Shown here: positions 5,650 through 15,108 of the stretch, piece after piece
How positions within the stretch are numbered: the stretch's first letter is position 1
How the letters are laid out: every line of letters begins with the position of its first letter
Assembly: GCA_964346185.1 (NCBI GenBank)
Contig: CAYFTR010000036.1
Location: 1 to 15,272, forward strand
Direction of reading: 5' to 3'
Length of the DNA stretch: 15,272 nucleotides
Source: JAAYJS01 sp964346185
Lineage (GTDB): Bacteria > Bacillota > Clostridia > Eubacteriales > Eubacteriaceae
Made by a program: the position numbers and the translations under genes
The notes under the pieces: model-generated
Databases searched by the model: none
The model's input: only the letters and a program-made list of their open reading frames with translations
What the model was told of the DNA's origin: nothing

Positions 5650-6918
5650 TTATTCTTCCTTTACTGCAATGTCCGCAATATCTTTTCTGTAAAAAGCATC
5701 TTCAAACTGTATTTGCCGCAGCTCCCGATAAGCCGTTTGTTGCGCCGTTGCAAAGCTGTCCGCTTTTGCGGTAACACTAAGCACGCGACCGCCGTCGGTC
5801 ACCAAACCTTTGTCTGTCGCCTTTGTCCCTGCATGAAAAACCAACGCATCCTTTACCGCTTCCGTGCCGGTAATCCGCTTGCCTTTTTGATAGGCATCGG
5901 GGTAACCGCCGGATGCCATCACCACGGAGACGGTTTTTTGCCGGCTCCATTTAAGCTTTACATCTTTTAAACGTTCTTCGATACAGGCTTCCATAACAGT
6001 CAGCAGATCCGTTTCCAAACGCGGTAAAACACTTTGGGTTTCGGGGTCCCCCATACGCACATTAAATTCCAAGACCTTTGGTGCCCCTTTGTCGATCATT
6101 AAACCGATAAATAAAACACCTTTATAGTTGAGACCGTCGGCCTGAAAACCTTTGATGATCGGTGTTAAGATTGTGTCTTTGATCGTTTGAGACAATTTTT
6201 TGTCCTGCATGAGCAGGTTCGGAGAGTAGGTGCCCATCCCCCCGGTGTTTAAGCCTAAATCGCCGTCCAGAGCTCTTTTGTAATCCTGAGCACTTTCCAT
6301 CGGCAAAATGGTTTGACCGTCTACAAAGCACAAAAGGGATGCTTCCCGACCGGTTAAAAATTCTTCAACAACAACGGTTCGAGATGCGTCGCCGAACTCT
6401 CCGGAAGTCATGAGCCGATCGACGGCTTTCAAAGAATCTTCTTTGTTTTCCGTTATCAGAACACCCTTACCCGCCGCCAGTCCGTCGGCCTTAAGAACCA
6501 TAGGGTAACCGAAAATACCGACTTCTTTTTTTAATCTGTCCGCATCGGTATACTCTTTGTACCCGGCGGTAGGTATGCCGTGTCTTTGAAGAAAATCCTT
6601 CGTGAAAGATTTTGATCCTTCAAAACGGGCACATGCCCGATCCGGTCCGAAGACGGTCAGATTTTCTTTTTCAAACTCATCGGTAATGCCCAATACCAGG
6701 GGCAACTCGGGTCCGACGACAGTTAAATCGACGGCGTTGTCCTTTGCAAATTTTTTTAAACCTTTCAAGTCATCGACGGCAATGTCCACACACTCGCAAA
6801 GTTGTGCCATGCCGCCGTTACCCGGTGCGGCATAGAGTTTTTTTATTTTAGGGCTTTGTGCCAATTTCCAGGCAATGGCGTGTTCCCTCCCGCCGGAACC
6901 TACAACTAAAACTTTCAT
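5650..6918 (-). CDS. purD: Phosphoribosylamine-glycine ligase
   Basis: Catalyses step 2 of purine synthesis: phosphoribosylamine + glycine + ATP to GAR, in the cytoplasm. It is an ATP-grasp enzyme of 422 residues, the normal length. Visible blocks: VLVVGSGGREHAIAWKLAQS (3-22), VVGPELPLVLGI (67-78), FEGSKSFTKDFL (99-110), VLKADGLAAGKGV (141-153, nucleotide-binding loop), LNTGGMGTYSPN (223-234) and LEFNVRMGDPETQ (283-295, metal ligands). The ribosome binding site AGGAGG overlaps the TAG stop of purH in TAGGAGGTAAAATG, so translation is probably coupled. It is the last gene of the purine operon and is followed by a hairpin terminator. All catalytic blocks are intact. It depends on phosphoribosylamine from PurF, which is not encoded here. 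Confidence 0.98.
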   Translation of the reverse strand: MKVLVVGSGGREHAIAWKLAQSPKIKKLYAAPGNGGMAQLCECVDIAVDDLKGLKKFAKDNAVDLTVVGPELPLVLGITDEFEKENLTVFGPDRACARFEGSKSFTKDFLQRHGIPTAGYKEYTDADRLKKEVGIFGYPMVLKADGLAAGKGVLITENKEDSLKAVDRLMTSGEFGDASRTVVVEEFLTGREASLLCFVDGQTILPMESAQDYKRALDGDLGLNTGGMGTYSPNLLMQDKKLSQTIKDTILTPIIKGFQADGLNYKGVLFIGLMIDKGAPKVLEFNVRMGDPETQSVLPRLETDLLTVMEACIEERLKDVKLKWSRQKTVSVVMASGGYPDAYQKGKRITGTEAVKDALVFHAGTKATDKGLVTDGGRVLSVTAKADSFATAQQTAYRELRQIQFEDAFYRKDIADIAVKEE

Positions 6919-6926
6919 TTTACCTC

Positions 6927-8462
6927 CTAGGAATGCTTAAAGTGACGCATTCCGGTAAACACCATGGCAATATCGTGTTCATCGCAAAAGGCGATGGAAT
7001 CCATATCTCGCAGGGCACCCCCGGGCTGAATGATGGCGGTAATGCCGGCCTTTTGTGCTACACGAACGCAGTCATCAAAAGGGAAGAAAGCATCGGATGC
7101 CATCACCGCACCTCGAGCCTTTTCACCGCTGTGAGCGACACATTGCTCCGTCGGCCACAAACGGTTAACCTGTCCGGGACCGTTGGCAATTAAGCATTTG
7201 TCTTTTGCGAAGCTGATGGCGTTGGATTTGGTATTTTTAACCGCTTTCCATGCAAAGAGCAAGTCTTCCATTTCCTTTTCCGTCGGCTGCCTTTTGGTGA
7301 CAACTTTTAACGACTCAACCAGCAAGGTATCTCTTTCCTGCACTAAGAAACCGCCCATAACTTTTTTTGTTTCGTAACCGGGCTCGTTGTGTAAAATATC
7401 TTCCAACAGTAAAATTCTGAGGTTCGGCTTTTCTTTGAAAATTTCAAGTGCTCTTTCGGAGTAAGCGGGTGCAACGATAACTTCCAGAAAAATTTCGTTC
7501 ATTTTAGCGGCGGTTTCGGCTTCAATCGTGCCGTTGGCAACCACAATACCGCCGAAAATGGAGATCGGATCGGCCTCGTAGGCTTTAACATAAGCTTCGT
7601 GAATAGTTTTAGAAGAAGCAATGCCGCAAGGGTTGGCGTGTTTAACCGCCACAATGGTCGGCTCCTCTTTGTATTCTTTTAAAATTTCCAATGCACCGTT
7701 GGTGTCATTGATATTGTTATAGGACAGCTCTTTACCTTGCAATTGGGTAGCCCCGGTCAAGGTACCCGCCATCGGTCGGATTTCTTTGTAAAACGCGGCC
7801 TTTTGATGGGGGTTTTCGCCGTAACGCAAATCCTGAACTTTTTCGTAAGTTAAGGTCAGGCTGTCACCGAGCAGGTCTTTACCCTGTTGTTTTCTGAAGT
7901 ATTCCGCAATCATCGCGTCATAGGCGGCGGTAGTTTCAAATACTTTTAAAGACAAGGCAAAGCGGGTTTCCAAGGTTGTTTTACCCGTTTCTTTGAGTTC
8001 GTATAAAACCGTTTCGTAGTCGGCGGGGTCTGTAATAACGGTAACGTCCTGATAGTTTTTAGCGGCAGATCGCAACATGGTCGGTCCCCCGATGTCAATA
8101 TTTTCGATTGCATCCTGTAGGGTAATATCCGCTTTTAATATGGTTTCTTTAAAGGGATAAAGGTTCACAACAATCATATCGATCGGGGTAATATCAAGTG
8201 CAGCGATTTGTTGTTGATGATCGGCGTTGTCTCGAATATTTAAAATGCCGCCGTGAATTTTGGGATGCAGGGTTTTTACTCTGCCGTCCAGGCATTCAGG
8301 AAAGCCCGTCACTTCGGAAACACCGGTAACCGGCACACCCGCATCTTGTAATGCTTTTTCCGTTCCACCCGTGGATAAAATTTCAACACCCAATTGTGTC
8401 AGTTCTTTTGCAAATTCTATAATTCCGGTTTTATCGGAAACACTGATTAATGCTCTTTTCAT
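6927..8462 (-). CDS. purH: Bifunctional AICAR transformylase / IMP cyclohydrolase
   Basis: Catalyses the last two steps to IMP: formylation of AICAR with 10-formyltetrahydrofolate, then ring closure. It has 511 residues, against about 512 in B. subtilis. The N-terminal cyclohydrolase (MGS-like) domain shows ALISVSDKTGI (4-14), LSTGGTEKAL (29-38) and DGRVKTLHPKIHGG (59-72). The transformylase domain shows LRYGENPHQ (212-220), SYNNINDTNGALE (247-259) and VAVKHANPCGI (271-281, catalytic Lys274-His275), followed by GPGQVNR and AFFPFDDCV near the end. Only two bases separate it from the purN stop, and its ribosome binding site (AAAGGTG) lies in the end of purN. Both activities should be present. 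It expects 10-formyltetrahydrofolate, as PurN also does. Confidence 0.98.
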   Translation of the reverse strand: MKRALISVSDKTGIIEFAKELTQLGVEILSTGGTEKALQDAGVPVTGVSEVTGFPECLDGRVKTLHPKIHGGILNIRDNADHQQQIAALDITPIDMIVVNLYPFKETILKADITLQDAIENIDIGGPTMLRSAAKNYQDVTVITDPADYETVLYELKETGKTTLETRFALSLKVFETTAAYDAMIAEYFRKQQGKDLLGDSLTLTYEKVQDLRYGENPHQKAAFYKEIRPMAGTLTGATQLQGKELSYNNINDTNGALEILKEYKEEPTIVAVKHANPCGIASSKTIHEAYVKAYEADPISIFGGIVVANGTIEAETAAKMNEIFLEVIVAPAYSERALEIFKEKPNLRILLLEDILHNEPGYETKKVMGGFLVQERDTLLVESLKVVTKRQPTEKEMEDLLFAWKAVKNTKSNAISFAKDKCLIANGPGQVNRLWPTEQCVAHSGEKARGAVMASDAFFPFDDCVRVAQKAGITAIIQPGGALRDMDSIAFCDEHDIAMVFTGMRHFKHS

Positions 8463-8464
8463 CT

Positions 8465-9088
8465 TTACACCTTTCCGGGTAAAATTTGTACCCGTGTGCC
8501 CTTTACAACCAACTGATCTTCACAAAACAAGCTGACCGCTCTCGGAAGGAGTCGATGTTCCAGCTCCAGTACCCGTTGCTGCACCGCCTCTGCGGTATCC
8601 TCAAAGTGTACGGGTACACATTCCTGTAAAATAACGGGACCGCCGTCACATATGTCGTTGACAAAGTGAACGGTTGCACCGGTTATTTTAACGCCGTAAT
8701 CCACCACACTGCGGTGGACATGCATGCCGTAATAGCCCTCACCGCAAAAAGAGGGAATGAGTGCCGGGTGGATATTCATAATGCGATTAGGGTAATGCTC
8801 AATAAAGTTTTTCGTTAAAATACGCATAAAACCTGCAAGCACAACGCCCTCGCAACGGTAGTCTTTTAATAATTCCAAAATTTCAGCAAAAAAAGCGTCT
8901 TCATTTTTAAAAGCTTGCTCCGATACGACGGCAGCGGGAATACCTGCCTGCTCCGCTCGTTTCAAACCGTAGGCATCGGCTTTATTGGATACCACCAAAG
9001 CAATTTCCGCTTGCTTGCCGTGTATTGTGTCGATTAAGGCTTGCAGATTGGTGCCGCCTCCGGAAATGAGTACGCCGATTTTTTTCAT
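8465..9088 (-). CDS. purN: Phosphoribosylglycinamide formyltransferase, folate-dependent
   Basis: Catalyses step 3: GAR + 10-formyltetrahydrofolate to FGAR. It has 207 residues, typical for the family. Motifs: VLISGGGTNLQALID (6-20, phosphate-binding loop), VVSNKADAYGLKRA (32-45), MNIHPALIPSFCGEGYYG (104-121) carrying the catalytic Asn105 and His107, and ICDGGPVILQ (146-155) with the catalytic Asp148. The start overlaps the purM stop by four bases (ATGA), the usual sign of translational coupling. No formate-dependent purT is seen, so this is the formyl-transfer route visible here. Confidence 0.97.
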   Translation of the reverse strand: MKKIGVLISGGGTNLQALIDTIHGKQAEIALVVSNKADAYGLKRAEQAGIPAAVVSEQAFKNEDAFFAEILELLKDYRCEGVVLAGFMRILTKNFIEHYPNRIMNIHPALIPSFCGEGYYGMHVHRSVVDYGVKITGATVHFVNDICDGGPVILQECVPVHFEDTAEAVQQRVLELEHRLLPRAVSLFCEDQLVVKGTRVQILPGKV

Positions 9089-10113
9089 GAAATGACCAGT
9101 TCCTTTCCTTTGTGCACCGAACCTAAAACCACCGGTGCACCACCTTTATCTTTTAAAGCTTTTAACAACGCATCCACCTTTACCTCGGGAACGGCGGCCA
9201 CCAGACCGATACCCATATTAAAGGTGACAAACATCGACGGTTTTGAGATTTTTCCCATATGCATTAAGTAATCGAAAATCGGCAAAGGTGCAATTACATC
9301 GGATTGCAGGGTTGCGGTTAACCCCTGCGGCAGCATTCGCGGGATATTTTCATAAAAACCGCCCCCGGTAACATGACATAATCCTTTAATTTGGCAGGGA
9401 ACAATGAGATCCTTAATGGCTTTAACATAAATTTTAGTCGGAGTGAGCAACGCCTCGCCGATAGTTTGTCCCAACTCCGCCACATAGGTGTCCACTTTTA
9501 TGTTGTGGTCTTTAAATAAAATTTTTCGTATTAAAGAAAAACCGTTGGAGTGAACACCGCTGGAGGGTAAGCCGACCAACACATCGCCTTCTTGAATGTC
9601 GGCACCGGTCAACAACTCGCTTTTTTCAACCACACCGACGGCAAAACCCGCCAAGTCGTATTCGTCTTCGCCGTACATATCGGGCATTTCCGCCGTTTCT
9701 CCACCGATGAGTGCCATCTCACCCTGTACACAGCCTTCGGCAACGCCTTTAACAATTTGTGCAATTTTTTCCGGTTTGTTTTTACCGCAGGCAATATAAT
9801 CCAAGAAAAACAGCGGTGCCGCCCCCTGGCATAAAATATCGTTCACACACATGGCAACCGCATCGATACCAATGGTGTGGTGGATATCCATCATCATGGC
9901 GATCATCAGTTTAGTACCGACACCGTCGGTACCGGATATCAGCACTGGCTCCCGATAGCCTTCAGGCAAAGCGACAGCACCGCCAAAACCGCCCAATCCG
10001 CCTAAAACATGGGGCGTTAAGGTCCGTTTAACGTCCTCTTTCATAAGGCGAACCGCCTCGTACCCGGCGTGGACATCAACGCCGGCTTCTTTATAAGCAT
10101 CTGTTTTTGACAT
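9085..10113 (-). CDS. purM: Phosphoribosylformylglycinamidine cyclo-ligase (AIR synthetase)
   Basis: Catalyses step 5: FGAM + ATP to AIR. It has 342 residues, normal length. Family signatures: GGLGGFGGAVALP (38-50), LISGTDGVGTKLMIA (58-72, substrate and nucleotide binding), NDILCQGAAPLFFLDYIACG (91-110), IGGETAEMPDMY (136-147), and later GVHSNGFSLIRKI and HVTGGGFYENIPRML. Its ribosome binding site AGGAG overlaps the purC stop (TAGGAGCACCC-ATG); the gap is 8 bases. In many Firmicutes purF sits immediately before purM; here the junction with purC leaves no room for it and no remnant is visible. Confidence 0.98.
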   Translation of the reverse strand: MSKTDAYKEAGVDVHAGYEAVRLMKEDVKRTLTPHVLGGLGGFGGAVALPEGYREPVLISGTDGVGTKLMIAMMMDIHHTIGIDAVAMCVNDILCQGAAPLFFLDYIACGKNKPEKIAQIVKGVAEGCVQGEMALIGGETAEMPDMYGEDEYDLAGFAVGVVEKSELLTGADIQEGDVLVGLPSSGVHSNGFSLIRKILFKDHNIKVDTYVAELGQTIGEALLTPTKIYVKAIKDLIVPCQIKGLCHVTGGGFYENIPRMLPQGLTATLQSDVIAPLPIFDYLMHMGKISKPSMFVTFNMGIGLVAAVPEVKVDALLKALKDKGGAPVVLGSVHKGKELVIS

Positions 10114-10121
10114 GGGTGCTC

Positions 10122-10829
10122 CTATTTATCCACACGTTTCAGCATTTCCCGGTAGGCTTCTTCGATATTGCCCAAGTCTTGTCTGAAACGGTCCTTATCC
10201 AATTTTTCGCCGGTATTCATATCCCAGAAACGGCAGGTATCCGGGGAGATTTCGTCGGCAAGAACAATGTCCCCCTGTGCGGTTTTGCCGAATTCTATTT
10301 TAAAATCCACCAAGCAAACACCCCGCTCTTTAAAGAACTCGATGAGCAGCTCGTTAATACGCAGGGTCATCTCTTTAATGACGGCAATTTCCTCCCGCGT
10401 TGCCAGTTTCATAGCGACGACATGGTCGTCGTTGATGAGGGGATCGCCGTAATCGTCGTTCTTGTAGCAGAATTCAAAGACGGGTGTTTCAAACATTGTC
10501 CCTTCGGCTATCCCCAAACGCCGGGATATGGAACCCGCCGCCGTATTTCTGATGATGACTTCCAAGGGGAAGATAGTTACGGCTTTTACCAATTGTTCGG
10601 TATCGCTGAGCCTGTCAACCAAGTGGGTTGCGACACCCTCTTGTTCCAGCATTTTATAGATGGTAGCGGTCATTTTGTTGTTGATGACACCTTTACCTGC
10701 AATGATGCCTTTTTTTGCACCGTTTCCGGCGGTGGCATCGTCTTTATATTCGATAATATATAAATTCGCGTCGTCCGTTTTGTATACTTTTTTAGCCTTG
10801 CCTTCGTAGAGCATATCCAACTTTTCCAT
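10122..10829 (-). CDS. purC: Phosphoribosylaminoimidazole-succinocarboxamide synthase
   Basis: Catalyses step 7: CAIR + aspartate + ATP to SAICAR. It has 235 residues, as in most bacteria. Visible are LYEGKAKKVYKTDD (7-20, nucleotide-binding start), EVIIRNTAAGSISRRLG (90-106), LVDFKIEFGK (173-182) and IVLADEISPDTCRFWD (188-203), all diagnostic of SAICAR synthetase. ATG at 10829 follows AAGGAGCAAAA, and nine bases separate it from the purE stop. A long open frame on the opposite strand (10107-10763) is only a by-product of codon use here. Confidence 0.98.
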   Translation of the reverse strand: MEKLDMLYEGKAKKVYKTDDANLYIIEYKDDATAGNGAKKGIIAGKGVINNKMTATIYKMLEQEGVATHLVDRLSDTEQLVKAVTIFPLEVIIRNTAAGSISRRLGIAEGTMFETPVFEFCYKNDDYGDPLINDDHVVAMKLATREEIAVIKEMTLRINELLIEFFKERGVCLVDFKIEFGKTAQGDIVLADEISPDTCRFWDMNTGEKLDKDRFRQDLGNIEEAYREMLKRVDK

Positions 10830-10838
10830 TTTTGCTCC

Positions 10839-11330
10839 TTATTTTAATAATTCGTGAACACGTACGTTTTTTTTCAGTACTTCTTCGTTTAACAATTCTT
10901 TGTAGTCGGCGAGTTTTTCTCTGAGTTCCGGGTACTTGCCCGCTAAAATTTGCACCGCTAAAATGCCCGCGTTTTCCGCACCGTTCACCGCCACCGTTGC
11001 CACGGGAACACCCGCCGGCATTTGAACGATGGACAGTAAGGAATCCAACCCACCTTGAAAGGATGTTTGTATCGGAATACCGATGACCGGCAAAGTGGTA
11101 ATGCCGGCAATCACCCCGGGCAGGTGTGCGGCTTTGCCGGCCGCACCGATAATCACCTCGATGCCCCGTTCGCTTGCGGTTTTTGCGTATTGGAATAATT
11201 TGTCCGGATTTCTGTGGGCGGAAATGACTTGTGCATCAAAATCCACATTAAACTTTTCGAGAATAATTAAACATTTTTTTACGACATCAAAATCGGAGTC
11301 GCTTCCCATAATTACTGCTACTTTCGGCAT
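10839..11330 (-). CDS. purE: 5-(carboxyamino)imidazole ribonucleotide mutase, class I
   Basis: Carries out the carboxylation part of step 6, converting N5-CAIR to CAIR. It has 163 residues. Motifs are VAVIMGSDSDFDVVKKC (4-20), VISAHRNPDKLF (35-46), GAAGKAAHLPGVIAG (62-76) and LDSLLSIVQMPAGVPVATVA (95-114), which fit class I; class II enzymes carry a different pattern in the AAHLPG region. The partner PurK that makes N5-CAIR is not in this window, either beside purE or elsewhere, so PurK must be encoded elsewhere or the enzyme must use AIR and CO2. ATG follows GAGG at nine bases, 22 bases after purL. Confidence 0.97.
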   Translation of the reverse strand: MPKVAVIMGSDSDFDVVKKCLIILEKFNVDFDAQVISAHRNPDKLFQYAKTASERGIEVIIGAAGKAAHLPGVIAGITTLPVIGIPIQTSFQGGLDSLLSIVQMPAGVPVATVAVNGAENAGILAVQILAGKYPELREKLADYKELLNEEVLKKNVRVHELLK

Positions 11331-11352
11331 GTTTTTGTTCCTCTTTTATGAT

Positions 11353-14300
11353 TTATTTAAAATACTTAACACCGGCTTCAAAGATTTTTTGATCCTTTTC
11401 TCCGGGTATGTTTTGATACAGGTACTGACCGATACGTTCGGAATGTCCCATTTTACCGAAAATCCGTCCGTCTTCGGAGGTAATTCCTTCAATTGCCCAG
11501 TCGGAGCCGTTGGGGTTGTAGTTGCCGTCCATGGTGGGGTTACCTTTCAGGTCGATGTATTGTGTGGCAATCTGTCCTTTTTCCGCCAAGGCTTTTAAAG
11601 TTGCTTCGTCTGCCATAAAACGACCTTCTCCGTGGGAAATGGGTATGTGGTAGATGGTTCCAAAGTCGGCACAGGCAAGCCACGGTGATAAATTGGACAC
11701 CACTTTGGTTGCCGCTATGGTGGACACATGGCGATGAATGGTGTTATAACTGAGCGTCGGCATTCCGACTTCCAAATCCGTAATTGTTCCGTAGGGGACT
11801 AAACCCAATTTAATTAAAGCTTGGAAGCCGTTGCAAATCCCCAACATTAAGCCGTCCCGATTTTCCAACAGATCCTTTACGGCATCCATAATTTGCGGAT
11901 TTCTAAAAACCGTTGCGATAAATTTGCCGGAGCCTTCGGGCTGATCGCCGGCACTGAAACCGCCGGGCAGCATAATAATTTGGCTCTCTTTAATGGTATT
12001 GGCAATCTGTGCAATCGAGTCGAGGATATCCCGCTCATCTCGATTTTTAAACAAGACAATTTCCGGCTGTGCACCGGCACGGGCAAAAGCCTTCGCCGTA
12101 TCGACTTCGCAATTGGTTCCCGGAAATACAGGGATAATGACTTTCGGTGCACCCCGCTGCACACCGAAATACGTTTTAATTTTCGGTGTCTGATAATATA
12201 AGGCCGGTGCGGTTGCCGTGCTTGTAACTTTTTCGGGGTACACATCTCTTAAGGGTGCTTCCCATTTTTCAATGAGGTCGTCTAAATTTAAAGTTGTTTC
12301 GCCGTAGGTCACCGTAGGTTTGTCCGTTGTTTTTGCAAGAACTTGCCAACCCTCTTCTACTTCTTTTGTTTCCAATAATAGTCCGCCGGCCGTGTCTTCT
12401 ATCAATTGTTTAACGGTCCATTGTTCCTTAATGACCGTTCCTATTTTATTGCCAAAACTCATTTTAAGCAACGCTTCCAATAATCCGAAGCGACCGACCG
12501 CCCGTGCGGACAATACCTTACCTTCCGCCATTAAGGTTTCCACACGGTCGTACATAGCGACGGTTTCTTCGTAAGCGACGGTGCCGTCATCATTTTTTAC
12601 CAAGGGGAAAAAGCTGAGGTAAGTGCCGCTGCGTTTTAACTCCGAGGTGACGATTCGGTTTGCCTCAGCCGGTGCAACGGCAAAGGAGATGATGGTCGGC
12701 GGTACACTGAGTTCTTCAAAGGTACCGGACATCGAATCTTTACCACCGATGGCCGGGGTTTTAAATGCCAATTGTGCCTTTAAACCGCCCAACAAAGCAC
12801 CGAACGGCTTGCCCCAACGGGTCGGGTCGTCACCCAGACGTTCAAAGTATTCCTGAAAACTTAAGCGAGCATCCCGATGGTTGGCTCCCATGGCAACCAA
12901 CTTGGATAAGGATTCCGCCACCGCCATCTCCCCGCCATTAAAGGGCATTTTTTCCGTTAAATCCGGTCGATAGCCGTAGGTCATTACGGATGCGGTAGTC
13001 GTATCCCCGGTCTCTACAGGTATTTTGGCCGCCATGCCGTCCTGCGGGGTTAAACCGTATTGTCCGCCCATAGGCATGGCAAGGGTACCTGCACCGACAC
13101 TGGCGTCAAAACGTTCAATCAGTCCTTTTTGGCTGGCAACATTAATATCGCCGAGCAGGTCGTAAACCGCCGTTGCAAAATCCTTCGGCATTTCTTTTTT
13201 TATTACCGTCGGCGATGTGACATGAACCTTTGCAAATTGGGTAGCACCGTTGGTGTTGAGAAAATCTCTGGACAGATTTAAGATTTCTTCTCCGTGCCAA
13301 ACCATCACTAATCGACCGTCATCGGTCACTTGTGCGACCTCTGTAATTTCGAGATTTTCGGTATGTCCCAGTTCAATAAACGCATCGACGTTTTCTTGAC
13401 TGACAACCACGGCCATTCTTTCCTGAGATTCGGAAATGGCCAGTTCCGTGCCGTTTAAGCCTTCGTATTTTTTGGGAACGGCATCCAAATCGATGCGTAA
13501 AGAATCGGCCAGCTCGCCGATAGCAACCGACACGCCCCCGGCACCGAAATCGTTGCAACGCTTAATCATCTGTGCGACGGCTTCCTGTCTGAAAAAGCGT
13601 TGAATTTTTCGTTCTTCGACGGGGTTTCCTTTTTGGACTTCCGCACCGCTGGTATGAATCGACGCCTCGGTGTGCCCTTTAGATGAACCGGTGGCACCGC
13701 CGATGCCGTCTCGCCCGGTACGACCGCCGACTAATAAAATGCGATCACCCTGTGTCGGTACCCGTCGATCGACATTTTTTTTAGGTGCCGCCGCAACCAC
13801 GGCACCGACTTCCATTCTCTTTGCTAAAAACCCGGGATGATACACTTCCGCCACCTGCCCCGTCGCCAGGCCGATTTGGTTTCCGTAGGAACTGTACCCG
13901 TGTGCCGCTTCGATGCAAATTTTACGCTGGGGCAATTTGCCCGGCAAGGTTTCCTCAACGGGTGTTCGGGGATCCCAAGCACCGGTCACACGCATGGCCT
14001 GATAAACGTAGGATCGCCCGGATAAGGGGTCTCTAATCGCACCGCCCAAACAGGTCGCCGCCCCACCGAAAGGTTCTATTTCCGTCGGGTGGTTGTGGGT
14101 TTCGTTTTTAAACATTAAAAGCCAAGGCTCGCGAACGCCGTCACGGTTGACATCAATCTCGATACTGCAGGCGTTAATTTCTTCGGATTCGTCGATATTG
14201 GTAACGGCACCCGATTTTTTTAAGGCCTTCGTGCCGATAGTTGCCAAATCCATCAAGGTGACGGGTTTTTCTTCGATTTTATCGGCGTAAAGTTCTTCTC

Positions 14301-15066
14301 TTAAGTTCAGATAATCGCTAAAGGTTTTGCAAACGGCTTCGTTCCCTTTGTCAAAGGTGATGTCCTCAAGCACGGTGGAAAAGGTCGTATGGCGGCAATG
14401 ATCCGACCAATAGGTATCAATCACCTTCAGTTCGGTTTCGACAGGGTCACGTTTTTCTTCGTCTCTAAAGTAAGCCTGAACAAAAAGAATATCCTGAAAA
14501 CTCATGGCGTAACCTGCTTTTTGACGATAGTCTTCGAGCGCTTCTTCAGTCCAATCGATAAAACCGACCACATGTAAAACGGCTTCGGGTTCTTCCGTCT
14601 TTTCTTCCAATGTGCTCCGTTCCGTCAGGTCAATCTGCCGGGAGTCAACAGGATTTATGGTGTAATTAATAATTTTTCGGAGATCTTTTTCATTGAGTTC
14701 TCCGGCTAACACCAGTATTTTGGTTACTTTAACAAGGGGTTTTTCGCCCGATAAAATCTGCACGCATTGCATGGCAAAATCCGCATGTTGGTCGTACTGA
14801 CCGGGCAAGTATTCATAGGCGATAACTTTTTCATTTTCTGCAAACTCCGGTCGATGCTCTTGTACAAAGTCGACATTCGGTTCAGAGAAAATGGTCTGCT
14901 TCGCTTTTTCAAAAACCGCTTCTTCGATACCGTCTATTTCATACCTGTAAATCATGCGAACATTTTCCAGGTTTTGTATGTTCAGATTTTTCCGAAAGGT
15001 TTCCAAAAGCCCCAAAGCTTCCGTATTAAACCCTTTTCTTTTCTCAACAAATACTCTTTTGATCAC
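11353..15066 (-). CDS. purL: Phosphoribosylformylglycinamidine synthase, single-chain, with glutaminase domain
   Basis: Catalyses step 4: FGAR + glutamine + ATP to FGAM. It is one 1237-residue chain that replaces the separate PurS, PurL and PurQ of B. subtilis. The N-terminal part is PurS-like; the synthase core has SDHCRHTTF (221-229), NETHNHPTEIEPFGG (320-334, His326), GATGSSKGHTEASIHTSG and GGKDSMSGTF. The glutaminase domain begins near residue 975 (KVIIPVFPGTNC) and keeps the nucleophile Cys1078 in LGICNGFQAL and His1145-Gly-Glu1147 in SHGEGRF, so the catalytic triad is intact. The start is GTG at 15066-15064 after GAGAGG, spaced seven bases. It is the first gene of the purine operon, 35-40 bases after the predicted transcription start. 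Having purL first, rather than in mid-operon, is a less common order. Confidence 0.98.
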   Translation of the reverse strand: MIKRVFVEKRKGFNTEALGLLETFRKNLNIQNLENVRMIYRYEIDGIEEAVFEKAKQTIFSEPNVDFVQEHRPEFAENEKVIAYEYLPGQYDQHADFAMQCVQILSGEKPLVKVTKILVLAGELNEKDLRKIINYTINPVDSRQIDLTERSTLEEKTEEPEAVLHVVGFIDWTEEALEDYRQKAGYAMSFQDILFVQAYFRDEEKRDPVETELKVIDTYWSDHCRHTTFSTVLEDITFDKGNEAVCKTFSDYLNLREELYADKIEEKPVTLMDLATIGTKALKKSGAVTNIDESEEINACSIEIDVNRDGVREPWLLMFKNETHNHPTEIEPFGGAATCLGGAIRDPLSGRSYVYQAMRVTGAWDPRTPVEETLPGKLPQRKICIEAAHGYSSYGNQIGLATGQVAEVYHPGFLAKRMEVGAVVAAAPKKNVDRRVPTQGDRILLVGGRTGRDGIGGATGSSKGHTEASIHTSGAEVQKGNPVEERKIQRFFRQEAVAQMIKRCNDFGAGGVSVAIGELADSLRIDLDAVPKKYEGLNGTELAISESQERMAVVVSQENVDAFIELGHTENLEITEVAQVTDDGRLVMVWHGEEILNLSRDFLNTNGATQFAKVHVTSPTVIKKEMPKDFATAVYDLLGDINVASQKGLIERFDASVGAGTLAMPMGGQYGLTPQDGMAAKIPVETGDTTTASVMTYGYRPDLTEKMPFNGGEMAVAESLSKLVAMGANHRDARLSFQEYFERLGDDPTRWGKPFGALLGGLKAQLAFKTPAIGGKDSMSGTFEELSVPPTIISFAVAPAEANRIVTSELKRSGTYLSFFPLVKNDDGTVAYEETVAMYDRVETLMAEGKVLSARAVGRFGLLEALLKMSFGNKIGTVIKEQWTVKQLIEDTAGGLLLETKEVEEGWQVLAKTTDKPTVTYGETTLNLDDLIEKWEAPLRDVYPEKVTSTATAPALYYQTPKIKTYFGVQRGAPKVIIPVFPGTNCEVDTAKAFARAGAQPEIVLFKNRDERDILDSIAQIANTIKESQIIMLPGGFSAGDQPEGSGKFIATVFRNPQIMDAVKDLLENRDGLMLGICNGFQALIKLGLVPYGTITDLEVGMPTLSYNTIHRHVSTIAATKVVSNLSPWLACADFGTIYHIPISHGEGRFMADEATLKALAEKGQIATQYIDLKGNPTMDGNYNPNGSDWAIEGITSEDGRIFGKMGHSERIGQYLYQNIPGEKDQKIFEAGVKYFK

Positions 15067-15089
15067 TTATGTACCTCTCAGTCAAAATA

Positions 15090-15099
15090 TTACCGATAA
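15090..15099. repeat. TTACCGATAA repeat, copy 1 (start of purL leader)
   Basis: One of two identical ten-base copies on the same strand around the purL promoter. This copy covers roughly the first bases of the predicted transcript (about +4 to +13), where a bound repressor would block transcription. An operator role is inference. Confidence 0.4.
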
Positions 15100-15108
15100 T
15101 CTGATATC

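Noticed and set aside
10107..10763. 218-residue open frame opposite purC, and similar long antisense frames (such as 11083-11598 and 6858-7193)
   Set aside because: They mirror well-recognised purine genes, lack ribosome binding sites and show no domain-like sequence. They arise from codon use on the coding strand.
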